From: Sphingomonas sp. OK281
GTDB taxonomy: Bacteria > Pseudomonadota > Alphaproteobacteria > Sphingomonadales > Sphingomonadaceae
Direction of reading: 5' to 3'
DNA length: 64,000 nt
NCBI RefSeq assembly: GCF_900115295.1
Contig: NZ_FOVZ01000006.1
Coordinates: 124,001-188,000, forward strand
Shown here: in pieces, positions 10,227-18,957 of the stretch
How positions within the stretch are numbered: the stretch's first letter is position 1
Layout of the letters: each line of letters opens with the position of its first letter
Notes under the pieces: generated by a model
What the model was told of the DNA's origin: nothing
The model's input: the letters and a program-made list of their open reading frames with translations, nothing else
Database searches by the model: none
Made by a program: the position numbers and the translations under genes

Positions 10227-11534
10227 GTGAGCGCGCAACCCCGCACGATCCTGATCGCGAGCGTCGCTACCGCTGCGCTCGCAGGGCTGTTGTTCGGTTT
10301 CGATACCGCGGTGATCGCCGGCGTCACCGGCGCGCTGAAAGCGAAGTTCGCGCTCAGCGAGGCGTGGCTCGGTTTCACCGTCTCGTCCGCGCTCTGGGGT
10401 ACGCTGATCGGTGCGCTGTTCGTGGGGTCGCTCGGCGATCGCTACGGCAGCCGCAACGTGCTGCGGATGCTCGCCTTCCTGTATGTCGTCACCGCGCTCG
10501 GCTGTGCGCTGGCGTGGAACTGGCACAGCTTCATCGGCTTCCGCTTCATCAACGGCATCGCGATCGGCGGCTCGTCGGTGCTTGCACCCGCCTATATCGC
10601 AGAGCTCGCACCGCCAGCACAGCGCGGGAAAATGGTCGGCGGGTTCCAGTTCGCGGTCATCCTCGGCATCCTGCTCGCCTATGTCTCGAACGCGGTCATC
10701 GGGTCGCTCGATCTCGGCGATGTCGAGTGGCGGTGGAAGCTCGGGATCGTCGCGGCCCCGTCGCTGGTGTTCTTGGCACTCCTGTTCCGCATCCCCAATT
10801 CGCCGCGCTGGCTGCTCGCCAAGGGACGCGATGTCGAGGCGAAACAGGTGCTCGCACTGGTCGGCATGAGTCCCGACGTCGCGCGCGCGGACCTCGATGC
10901 GCCCAAGGGTGATGCGTCGCTGTCCTGGACGCGCCACCGCAAGCCGATCACGCTCGCCTTCCTGGTCGCGATGTTCAACCAGTTCAGCGGCATCAACGCG
11001 TTCCTCTATTACCTCAACGACATCTTCAAGGCGTCCGGCGGCAGCCTGTCGCCCGATCTCCAGGCGGTGATGATCGGTGTCGCCAACATGGTCTTCACGC
11101 TGCTCGGGATGCTGCTGATCGACCGGATCGGCCGGCGCACGCTGCTGCTCTGGGGCTCGGCGGGCATGACCGCGGCGCTCTCGGTCGGCGGGTTGGCACT
11201 ATTGGGGGTCCTGCCCAACTGGCTGCTGCTGCCGTCGCTGATCGTCTTCATCATGTTCTTCGCCCCCGGCTCGGGCGCGGTGATCTGGGTCTATATCTCG
11301 GAGGTGTTCCCGCAGAACGTCCGCGCGCGCGGGTCGAGCATCGGCTCGTCGAGCCATTGGGGCTGGAACGCGGTGATCGCGCAGATATTCCCGATCGTCG
11401 CGGCATGGTCGGCGGGCGCGCCGTTCCTGTTCTTCGCGGCGATGATGGCGGTGCAGTTCGTCACCGTGTTCCTCTACTTCCCCGAGACCAAGGGCGTGCC
11501 GCTGGAGGAGATGGAAGCACATATGTCGCGATAA
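10227..11534 (+). CDS. sugar porter family MFS transporter
   Basis: Twelve-helix inner-membrane symporter of the sugar porter family, 435 residues. Diagnostic motifs are all present: GDRYGSRNVLR after helix 2, the helix 4-5 region GSSVLAPAYIAELAP, PNSPRWLL at the mid-loop, NQFSGINAFLYY in helix 7, IDRIGRRTLLL after helix 8, and FPETKGVPLEEM at the end. The substrate is likely a hexose or pentose but cannot be read from sequence. The GTG at 10227 is chosen because it places the first helix at once; an upstream extension is polar and unconserved. No sugar catabolic gene lies next to it. Confidence 0.92.
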   Translation: MSAQPRTILIASVATAALAGLLFGFDTAVIAGVTGALKAKFALSEAWLGFTVSSALWGTLIGALFVGSLGDRYGSRNVLRMLAFLYVVTALGCALAWNWHSFIGFRFINGIAIGGSSVLAPAYIAELAPPAQRGKMVGGFQFAVILGILLAYVSNAVIGSLDLGDVEWRWKLGIVAAPSLVFLALLFRIPNSPRWLLAKGRDVEAKQVLALVGMSPDVARADLDAPKGDASLSWTRHRKPITLAFLVAMFNQFSGINAFLYYLNDIFKASGGSLSPDLQAVMIGVANMVFTLLGMLLIDRIGRRTLLLWGSAGMTAALSVGGLALLGVLPNWLLLPSLIVFIMFFAPGSGAVIWVYISEVFPQNVRARGSSIGSSSHWGWNAVIAQIFPIVAAWSAGAPFLFFAAMMAVQFVTVFLYFPETKGVPLEEMEAHMSR

Positions 11535-11626
11535 CCGACGCATGCGACGAAAGCGCTGCCGAACCGACACAATCCTGCGACAATTGCCGCCTAATCGGCA
11601 GGCTCGATCATCGGGGTAGAACGGGT

Positions 11627-14278
11627 ATGCGCAGTTTGGGTCTGGTTCTGGCGGTAAGCGCACCTGCAATGGCAGCGGCCCAACAGGCTCCGTCGACACC
11701 CGTCAAGGCCGTGCCCGCCGCACAAGCCACGGAGCAGGAGGAAGCTGCCGAGCCCGAAGAGATCGTCGTCACCGGATCGCGCAAGCTGCCCGGCTCGGTA
11801 ATCGGCGACATCCCGCCCGACCAGAGTCTCGGGCAGGCGGAAATCCGGTCCTATGGCGTAAGCTCGATCTCGGATCTGCTGACCGAACTCAGCCCGCAGA
11901 CGACGAGCGGGCGCGGTAGCGGCGGTGCGCCGGTGGTGCTGCTCAACGGCCGGCGTATTTCCAGCTTCGCCGAGATCCGCGACATCCCGACCGAGGCGAT
12001 CCAGCGCGTCGAGATCCTGCCCGAAGAGGTCGCGCTCAAATACGGCTATCGCGCGGACCAGAAGGTCGTGAACTTCGTCCTGCGGCGCCGCTTCCGCGCG
12101 GTGACCGTCGAAGCCGTCGACAAGATGCCGACCGAAGGCGGCAGCAATTCGCCCGATGGCAAGCTCGACATGCTCAGCATCGCCCGCGATCGCCGGGTCA
12201 ATCTGCATGCGGAGTACACATCCACCTCGGCGCTGACCGAGGCCGAACGCGACATCAACGCGCCGGCCGCCACTGCGACCAGTGCGCGCGGTGCGGACAA
12301 CGCCGTCGTCGACCAGCGACCGTTCCGGACGCTGCAGGGGGCGAGCAGCACCTTCACCGTGAACAGCGTCTATGCGCGCAACATCGGCAAGGTCGGCGCG
12401 ACGATCAACGGCCGCCTCGAATCGACCGACAGCCGCAGCCTGAACGGCCTGCCCGTCGCCTCGCTGGACCTCGCCGATGGCACGACGCTGTACCGGGCGC
12501 TCAACGACGACGGTTTCCAGCCGCTGACTCAGCGTGCGTCGTCGATCGCCGCGCATCTCGGCACCACGTTCAACGGCGATGTGGGGACGTGGCGCTGGAA
12601 CGTGACGGGCAATTACGACCGCAGCGACACGCAGACCTTTACCGAGACCGGCGTCGACACGACCGCGTTCCAGGCGCGACTGAATGCGGGCGATACGACC
12701 GCCAACCCGTTCGCGCCTCTCACCGCGCGCGATTTCGGGGCGGCCCCCGGCAACCGCGCCTATGCGACGCAGACCTCGGGCGAAGTCGATGCGGTCGCCA
12801 ACGGCAACCTCTTCAACCTGCCCGCCGGTGCGGTCTCGACGACGGTCAAGCTCGGTGCCGAAACCGCCGATTTCAAAAGTCGCTCCTACAGCGTCGTCGA
12901 CCTGGTCGGACGCGATACGCAGGGGCAGGTGGCGCGCGATACCGTCAACGGTCAGGTCAATGTCGACGTGCCGATCGCCAGCCGGTCGAAGGACGTGCTG
13001 CCGTTTCTCGGCACGCTGTCGGCCAATTTCAACCTCGCCGAGGATCATCTGTCGGATTTCGGCACGCTGACCACGCTCGGCTACGGCGTGAACTGGTCGC
13101 CGATCGACGGCGTCCGCCTCATCGCCTCGGTCACCGACACCGACGAGGCACCGACCGCGCAACAGCTCGGCAATCCGTCGATCACCACGCCCAATGTCCG
13201 CGTCTTCGATTACGTGACGGGAACGACCGCGACCGTCACGACGATCAGCGGCGGCAACCAGGGCCTCGTCGCGGACAACAACCATGTCCGCAAGCTGGGC
13301 CTGACGCTGAAGCCATGGTCCGCAAAGGATCTGTCGATCACCGCCAACTATGTCGACAGCCACACCGACAACCCGATCGCATCCTTCCCGAGCGCGACGG
13401 CCGCGATCGAGGCCGCATTTCCCGATCGCTTCACCCGCGATGCTGGCGGCAATCTGCTGCAGGTCGACCAGCGGCCGATCAACTTCGCGCGCAGCGAACG
13501 CTCCGAACTGCGCTGGGGAATCAATTTCTCCGCGCCGCTGAAGTCGAAGATCCAGCGGGAGCTGGAGGCGTATCGCGCGGGGACCGGACCCAATCCGTTC
13601 GAGGGGATGCAGCCCCCCCGCGGATTTCGTCCTCCGTCTGGCGAGGACGGATCAGGCGGCCGGGCGCGTGGCGATGGCGCGCGTGGCGGTTCGGGCGGCG
13701 ATGGCCCCCCCCCGGGCGGGCCGCCGTCGGGCGGAGGCTTTGGCGGTGGTCGCGGCCCCGGCGGCTTTGGCGGTCGCGGCGGCCAGGCCGGCGGCCGCAT
13801 CCAGTTCGCGCTCTACCACACGTGGCACTTCACCGATCGCGTGCTCGTGGCGGACGGCGGCCCGAGCCTCGACCTGCTCAACGGCGACGCGATCGGCAAC
13901 AGCGGCGGCCAGGCGCGGCACGAACTCGAGGCGCAGGCCGGCTACACCAACAACGGTCTCGGCGCGCGTCTCTCCGCCAACTATGCGACCGGCACGCGGG
14001 TCAACGGCGGGACCGCTGCCGTACCCACGACCCTCAACTTCGGCGGCCTCGCCACCGCCAACCTCCGCCTGTTCGCGGATCTCGGCCAGCGCCTCGAATG
14101 GGTCAAGGCGCACCCGTGGCTGCGCGGCATGCGTGTCAGCTTCTCGGTCGACAACGTCCTTAACACCCGCCAGCGCGTCACCGATGCAACCGGCGCGACG
14201 CCGAACAACTACCAGCCGGACTATCTCGACCCGCTCGGTCGCACGGTAAGGCTCAGCATCCGCAAGCTGTTCTTCTAG
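11627..14278 (+). CDS. TonB-dependent receptor with a glycine-rich insert
   Basis: Outer-membrane active transporter of 883 residues. A signal peptide (cut near AAAQ) is followed by a short acidic linker, a TonB-box-like EEIVVTGSR (about residue 45), a plug domain to about 175 (VVLLNGRRISSF, IQRVEILPEEVALKYG), and a beta-barrel ending in an aromatic residue (RKLFF). Residues about 655-725 are an unusual Gly/Arg/Pro-rich stretch (GGGFGGGRGPGGFGGRGG), most likely in an extracellular loop. The ligand is unknown. The genes that follow (DUF1624, M16, S15) suggest peptide or glycopeptide use, but that is an inference. Confidence 0.9.
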   Translation: MRSLGLVLAVSAPAMAAAQQAPSTPVKAVPAAQATEQEEAAEPEEIVVTGSRKLPGSVIGDIPPDQSLGQAEIRSYGVSSISDLLTELSPQTTSGRGSGGAPVVLLNGRRISSFAEIRDIPTEAIQRVEILPEEVALKYGYRADQKVVNFVLRRRFRAVTVEAVDKMPTEGGSNSPDGKLDMLSIARDRRVNLHAEYTSTSALTEAERDINAPAATATSARGADNAVVDQRPFRTLQGASSTFTVNSVYARNIGKVGATINGRLESTDSRSLNGLPVASLDLADGTTLYRALNDDGFQPLTQRASSIAAHLGTTFNGDVGTWRWNVTGNYDRSDTQTFTETGVDTTAFQARLNAGDTTANPFAPLTARDFGAAPGNRAYATQTSGEVDAVANGNLFNLPAGAVSTTVKLGAETADFKSRSYSVVDLVGRDTQGQVARDTVNGQVNVDVPIASRSKDVLPFLGTLSANFNLAEDHLSDFGTLTTLGYGVNWSPIDGVRLIASVTDTDEAPTAQQLGNPSITTPNVRVFDYVTGTTATVTTISGGNQGLVADNNHVRKLGLTLKPWSAKDLSITANYVDSHTDNPIASFPSATAAIEAAFPDRFTRDAGGNLLQVDQRPINFARSERSELRWGINFSAPLKSKIQRELEAYRAGTGPNPFEGMQPPRGFRPPSGEDGSGGRARGDGARGGSGGDGPPPGGPPSGGGFGGGRGPGGFGGRGGQAGGRIQFALYHTWHFTDRVLVADGGPSLDLLNGDAIGNSGGQARHELEAQAGYTNNGLGARLSANYATGTRVNGGTAAVPTTLNFGGLATANLRLFADLGQRLEWVKAHPWLRGMRVSFSVDNVLNTRQRVTDATGATPNNYQPDYLDPLGRTVRLSIRKLFF

Positions 14279-14353
14279 GGCGATCCTCGCTCGACACGGG
14301 AGGCACGGGCGGGTAATGATGTAACATCGCTAATTCTGAGAGATGTTTCGATC

Positions 14354-15592
14354 GTGCCATCCGGTATGACTGCCGTGCCGTCCTTCCGCCCGCGATCGAC
14401 CGCGGCGCCCTTGCGCGCACCATCGGTTGCGACAGGGGGGCGGATCGTCTCGATCGACGCATTGCGCGGCTTCGTCATGCTGCTGATGCTGGTCGACCAC
14501 ACTCGCGAGTTCTTCTACCTGAACAGGCAGGTCAGCGATTCGATGACGCTGGCGACGACTCCGCCGGACCTGTTCTTCACGCGGCTCGCGGCGCATCTAT
14601 GCGCGCCGGTGTTCGTGCTGCTGACGGGTCTCGCGGCGTGGCTCTACGCCGATGCGCGCGCGCGACACGGCGAGCACGGGCGGACGGCGGCCTCGGGCTG
14701 CCTGCTCAAGCGCGGCCTGTTTCTCGTCGCGCTGGAATGGACCGTCATAAATTTCGCATGGACGTTCGACGTCACGCCGGACACCGTGTTCCTCCAGGTG
14801 ATCTGGGCGATCGGCGTGGCGATGATCGCGTTGGCGGCGCTGGTCCATCTCCCGCGCGCGCTGGTGCTCGGTCTCGGGCTGGCGATCGTGCTGGGACACA
14901 ATCTGCTCGATCCGATCGCGATCGCGGCCGGCGAACCGGGCCATGCGGCGTGGGCCATCCTGCACGACCGCGGCTATATCGACCTGCCGTTCGGCGTGCG
15001 CGCGCGGACGTCGTATCCGGTGCTGCCATGGATCGGCGTGATTGCGCTCGGCTGGTCGATCGGGCCGTGGTTCGCGCAAGGTATCGCGCCGACCGAGCGC
15101 CGGCGCCGCCTGCTGTTGGCGGCCGTGGCGTCGCTCGGTCTGTTCGCGGTGCTGCGCGCGGTCGACATCTACGGCGAGCCGCTACCGTGGCAGGCCGGCG
15201 CGACGCCGCTCGCGACGATCATGAGCATCCTCAACCTGACCAAATATCCGCCGTCGGCCGACTTCCTGTTGCTGACGCTCGGGATCGGGCTGCTGTTGCT
15301 GGCGGCGTTCGAACGCGCGCCCGCCCGATTGAGCGCCACGCTCGCGGTGTTCGGCGCGGCGCCGTTGTTCTTCTATATCCTCCATCTGTACGTGGTGCAC
15401 GCCCTCAACCGCGTGGCCGGTGCGGTGATGGGCAGCGGGGGCGCCGGCTCGGGCGGGGGATTGATCAGCGTGCCGAGCGTCGCCGGAATCTGGCTGGTCG
15501 CCGCTGCCGTCGCGATACCCTGCTGGTTCGCGTGCCGCGCGTTCGGGCCGTTCAAGCGACGCCATACCGGTTGGTGGTGGCGGTATCTGTGA
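14354..15592 (+). CDS. DUF1624 membrane protein, HGSNAT-type acyltransferase-like
   Basis: Multi-pass inner-membrane protein of 412 residues. The opening RIVSIDALRGFVMLLML-DH is the hallmark of the DUF1624/heparan-alpha-glucosaminide N-acetyltransferase fold; about ten hydrophobic helices follow, with an FYILHLYVVHAL helix near the end. Family members are thought to move an acyl group across the membrane onto a sugar; substrate and activity are unknown here. The start is taken as GTG 14354 because GAGAG lies about eleven bases upstream; ATG 14366 is the alternative. It starts 75 bases after the receptor gene and may share its transcript. Confidence 0.85.
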   Translation: MPSGMTAVPSFRPRSTAAPLRAPSVATGGRIVSIDALRGFVMLLMLVDHTREFFYLNRQVSDSMTLATTPPDLFFTRLAAHLCAPVFVLLTGLAAWLYADARARHGEHGRTAASGCLLKRGLFLVALEWTVINFAWTFDVTPDTVFLQVIWAIGVAMIALAALVHLPRALVLGLGLAIVLGHNLLDPIAIAAGEPGHAAWAILHDRGYIDLPFGVRARTSYPVLPWIGVIALGWSIGPWFAQGIAPTERRRRLLLAAVASLGLFAVLRAVDIYGEPLPWQAGATPLATIMSILNLTKYPPSADFLLLTLGIGLLLLAAFERAPARLSATLAVFGAAPLFFYILHLYVVHALNRVAGAVMGSGGAGSGGGLISVPSVAGIWLVAAAVAIPCWFACRAFGPFKRRHTGWWWRYL

Positions 15593-15630
15593 CAGGCTCG
15601 GACGACGGCCATACGGCGCGTCCGATCCTG
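15593..15630 (+). terminator. hairpin after the DUF1624 gene
   Basis: CAGGCTCGGAC pairs with GTCCGATCCTG (ten pairs, one mismatch) just after the stop. There is no T-run behind it, so it may protect the RNA end or end transcription weakly. Confidence 0.35.
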
Positions 15631-15653
15631 CGAAAATCGATGCATCAATCCTG

Positions 15654-15681
15654 TTGCGGAGCGACGAAGCGCGCTTATGCT
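15654..15681 (+). promoter_or_regulatory. possible promoter of the M16 peptidase gene
   Basis: TTGCGG and TATGCT are 16 bases apart and end about 40 bases before the ATG at 15720. The match to a housekeeping promoter is fair only. Confidence 0.35.
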
Positions 15682-15719
15682 ACGACGGTATCATTTGAAT
15701 CCGGGGGATTTTTTCGACC

Positions 15720-18551
15720 ATGACTCTTAAAATGACTGCGCTCGCCGGCGTCGCTGCAATCGCTTTCGTCCCGCCCGCGGCGGGGCAGGCACAGCGGTCG
15801 ACCACGCTGGCGGCAAAGCCCGCCCCGGTCGCGGACTTGGTCAAGTCGGTCGATATCCCCTACCAGCAGTTCACGCTGAAGAACGGCCTGCGCGTCGTCG
15901 TCCACACCGATCGCAAGGCGCCCGTCGTCGCGGTGTCGGTCTGGTACAACGTCGGCTCGAAGTTCGAGCCCAAGGGCAAGACCGGGTTCGCGCATCTGTT
16001 CGAGCATCTGATGTTCAACGGGTCCGAGAACGCACCCGGCGATTTCTTCGAGCCGCTCAAGCAGGTCGGCGCGACCGACTTCAACGGCACCACCTATTTC
16101 GATCGCACCAATTATTTCGAGACGGTGCCAACCGCGGCACTCGACCGCGCGCTGTTCCTTGAATCCGACCGGATGGGCTATCTCACCGGCGCGATCACGC
16201 AGGGCGTGCTCGACGAGCAGCGCGGCGTCGTCCAGAACGAGAAGCGCCAGGGCGACAACCAGCCCTACGGCCTGACCCAGTACAAGATCACCGAGGGACT
16301 GTTCCCCGCGGATCACCCGTACGGCCACACCACGATCGGCTCGATGGCGGATCTCGACGCCGCCTCGCTGCAGACGGTGAAGGACTGGTTCAAGGATCAT
16401 TACGGGCCGAACAACGCGGTGCTGGTGCTCGCCGGCGACGTCGATGCGGCGACCGCCAAGCGTCTTGCTGAGAAGTATTTCGGCGGGATCCCCAAGGGGC
16501 CGGAGAGCATCGTCCCGCCCGCGCCGATCCCGACCCTGCCTGCTCCGGTCAGCGAGACGATCAAGGACCGCGTCGCCGCGGTGATGATCAGCCGCAACTG
16601 GGTCGTGCCGGGCCTGAACGACAAGGACGGCACTGCGCTGGACGTCGCGGCAGGCGTGCTCGGCGGCCTCGCGAGCAGCCGGTTCGACACCGCGCTCGTC
16701 AAGAAGGAGAAGCTCGTCGTCAGCATCTCCGCGTATAACCGCAGCTTCAGCCAGCTCGGCATGTTCGGCATCCGCGCGATCGTCCGGCAGGGCGTCGACC
16801 CCGCGCTCGTGTCGAAGCGGATCGACGAGATCCTCGCCGACTTCATCAAGAATGGGCCGACCGCCGACGAAGTCAGCCGGGTCGCGACGACGACCGCGGC
16901 GAACACGATGGAGGGGCTCGAGTCCGTCGGCGGGTTCGGCGGCAAGGCGGTGACGCTGGCCGAGGGCGCGCTGTATTCGAACGATCCGGGCTTCTACAAG
17001 AAACAGCTGTTGCAGCTGGCGGCGGAAACGCCGGCGAGCGTTAAGGCCGCCGCGGCCAAGTGGCTGTCGCGTCCGGCCTATTCGCTGACCGTCGTGCCAG
17101 GACCGCGCGACGCCTATGCCAACGCGGTCGTGCCGCCCAAGGTCGACGTGCCGCCGGCCGCCGACGTGCCGTTCAAGGGCACGCGCGGGCCGCTGCCCAC
17201 GGTCGGTACGGTCGCCGGTCTCAGCTTCCCGGCGGTCCAGCGTACCCGCCTCGCGAACGGTATCGAGGTCGTATACGCACAGCGCACGGCCGTTCCCGTC
17301 ACGCAGGCGGTGCTTAGCTTCGATGCGGGCGTCGCGGCGGACGTCCCCGGCAAGCTCGGCACGCAGCAACTGACGCTGGCGATGATGGACGAGGGCACGC
17401 CGACCCGCGATTCGGTCGCGCTGGCCGAAGCCAAGGAGCGGCTCGGTGCGGAGATCGGCTCGGGTGCGTCGAACGACCGGACCTTCCTGTCGCTGCAAGT
17501 CCCGAGCGCGAACCTGGCGCCGGCGGTCGACCTGTTCGCCGACATCGCGCAGAACCCGGCGTTCGCCGATGCCGAGGTTGCGCGCGTCAAGAACCAGCAG
17601 CTCGCACAGATCGCGCAGGAACTGACCAGCCCGCAGGGGCTGGCGACGCGTGTCCTGCCGCCGCTGCTCGGGCCGAACTCACCCTATGCCAAGGCGCAGG
17701 GCAGTGGCGATCCGAAGGCGGTGGCGGGCCTGACCCGGGCCGATCTGGTCGCGTTCCAGCAGGCGTGGCTGCGGCCGGACAAGGCGAAGATCTTCGTCGT
17801 CAGCGATCGTCCGCTCGCCGAGGTGAAGGCGGCGCTCGATGCGCGCTTCGGGACGTGGCGGCCGACCGGGGCGGCGGGCGTCAAGGCGTTCCCGGCGACC
17901 GTGACGCCGTCCGCGCCAAAGATCGTGCTGATCGACCGGCCCGACAGCCCGCAGTCGCTGATCGTCGCGGGCGTGCCGACTGGACTGAAGGGCACGCAGG
18001 ACCTGTTGCCGATCGCCACTGCGAACGATGCGCTCGGCGGCAGCTTCCTCGGCCGCGTCAACATGGACCTGCGCGAGAGCAAGCACTGGTCTTACGGCGT
18101 CTCGGGACGGTTCCAGCAGTCGGAGAATGCCGCGCCGTACATCCTGTCGGCCCCGGTGCAGGCGGACCAGACCGGTCCGTCGATCACCGCGCTGCGAAAC
18201 GATGTCGGGGCGTTCCTCGGCAAGGAGCCGATGACGCAGGCGGAGTTCGATCGCGCGATCAACGGTGCGATCCGCTCGTTGTCGGGCAATTTCGAGACGT
18301 CGGACGCGGTTCTGGGCGCCATGCAGCAGAACGATCTGCTCAAGCGTCCCGACAATTACTACGCGACGATCACGCAGCGATACCAGGGGCTTAACCTCCC
18401 GCAACTCAACACGGCGATCCAGCAGGCGCTCGATCCCCGCAAGACGATATGGGTCGTCGTCGGCGATGCGAAGACGGTGCGGCCGCAGCTTGACAGCATC
18501 GGCCTGCCGGTCGAGGTCATCCCCGCGGCGTCGGTTGCCGGCGCCAAGTAA
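15720..18551 (+). CDS. secreted M16 (insulinase/pitrilysin) zinc peptidase
   Basis: Periplasmic or exported metallopeptidase of 943 residues, containing two M16 halves. A signal peptide (to about residue 24) precedes an active N-terminal half with the inverted zinc motif H92-L-F-E95-H96 and the third ligand E174 in VVQNEK, 78 residues on as expected. The second half (from about 500, RTRLANGIEVVYAQR) lacks the HxxEH motif and is the usual inactive partner domain. M16 enzymes degrade short peptides inside a clam-shell chamber. The 99-residue gene follows after 16 bases and is probably cotranscribed. Assignment to the family is secure; the natural substrate is unknown. Confidence 0.94.
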   Translation: MTLKMTALAGVAAIAFVPPAAGQAQRSTTLAAKPAPVADLVKSVDIPYQQFTLKNGLRVVVHTDRKAPVVAVSVWYNVGSKFEPKGKTGFAHLFEHLMFNGSENAPGDFFEPLKQVGATDFNGTTYFDRTNYFETVPTAALDRALFLESDRMGYLTGAITQGVLDEQRGVVQNEKRQGDNQPYGLTQYKITEGLFPADHPYGHTTIGSMADLDAASLQTVKDWFKDHYGPNNAVLVLAGDVDAATAKRLAEKYFGGIPKGPESIVPPAPIPTLPAPVSETIKDRVAAVMISRNWVVPGLNDKDGTALDVAAGVLGGLASSRFDTALVKKEKLVVSISAYNRSFSQLGMFGIRAIVRQGVDPALVSKRIDEILADFIKNGPTADEVSRVATTTAANTMEGLESVGGFGGKAVTLAEGALYSNDPGFYKKQLLQLAAETPASVKAAAAKWLSRPAYSLTVVPGPRDAYANAVVPPKVDVPPAADVPFKGTRGPLPTVGTVAGLSFPAVQRTRLANGIEVVYAQRTAVPVTQAVLSFDAGVAADVPGKLGTQQLTLAMMDEGTPTRDSVALAEAKERLGAEIGSGASNDRTFLSLQVPSANLAPAVDLFADIAQNPAFADAEVARVKNQQLAQIAQELTSPQGLATRVLPPLLGPNSPYAKAQGSGDPKAVAGLTRADLVAFQQAWLRPDKAKIFVVSDRPLAEVKAALDARFGTWRPTGAAGVKAFPATVTPSAPKIVLIDRPDSPQSLIVAGVPTGLKGTQDLLPIATANDALGGSFLGRVNMDLRESKHWSYGVSGRFQQSENAAPYILSAPVQADQTGPSITALRNDVGAFLGKEPMTQAEFDRAINGAIRSLSGNFETSDAVLGAMQQNDLLKRPDNYYATITQRYQGLNLPQLNTAIQQALDPRKTIWVVVGDAKTVRPQLDSIGLPVEVIPAASVAGAK

Positions 18552-18567
18552 TTTAGGAGAGAGAGCA

Positions 18568-18867
18568 ATGGCAAACGTCGATGGCAGCTGGGACTGCGTG
18601 GTCAAGTCGCCGCTGGGCGACCAGAAGATGACGCTGACCGTCAACAGCGCCGGCAGCACCTTCACGGGTGCGGTGTCGGGCGCGATGGGCGGCATGGACG
18701 TCACCGGCGACGTCGATGGCGACACGATCACCTGGAAGCAGAGCATGACCGTGCCGATGCCGATGACGCTCGATTGCAAGGCGACCGTCGAGGACGACGT
18801 CCTCAAGGGCAGCGTCGCAGCCGGCGCATTCGGCAGCTTTCCGCTGACCGGTACGCGGACGGTCTGA
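18568..18867 (+). CDS. small unknown beta-rich protein
   Basis: A 99-residue protein that I do not recognise. It has no signal peptide and consists of alternating short beta strands (WDCVVKSPLGDQKMTLTV, STFTGAVSGAMGG, ITWKQSMTV), like half of a small lipocalin-type barrel. Two cysteines are present. AGGAGAGAG lies about five bases before the ATG. It sits 16 bases after the M16 peptidase and before an intrinsic terminator, so the two form a transcription unit. Confidence 0.75.
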   Translation: MANVDGSWDCVVKSPLGDQKMTLTVNSAGSTFTGAVSGAMGGMDVTGDVDGDTITWKQSMTVPMPMTLDCKATVEDDVLKGSVAAGAFGSFPLTGTRTV

Positions 18868-18889
18868 TCGTTTAGAGTAGTACGAGAGG

Positions 18890-18931
18890 AGGCTCGTCTT
18901 TCCATAACGGGGGGCGGGCCTTTTTCTTTTT
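18890..18931 (+). terminator. intrinsic terminator after the M16 unit
   Basis: AGGCTCGTC pairs with GGCGGGCCT (with two G-U pairs) around a loop of about 14 bases. TTTTTCTTTTTC follows directly. Confidence 0.7.
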
Positions 18932-18957
18932 CGGTCCGGGAGGGAAGGAAGAAGAAA

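Noticed and set aside
13590..13800. Frameshift in the receptor gene at the C/G runs
   Set aside because: The frame continues correctly into a normal barrel end with a terminal phenylalanine, so the gene seems intact.
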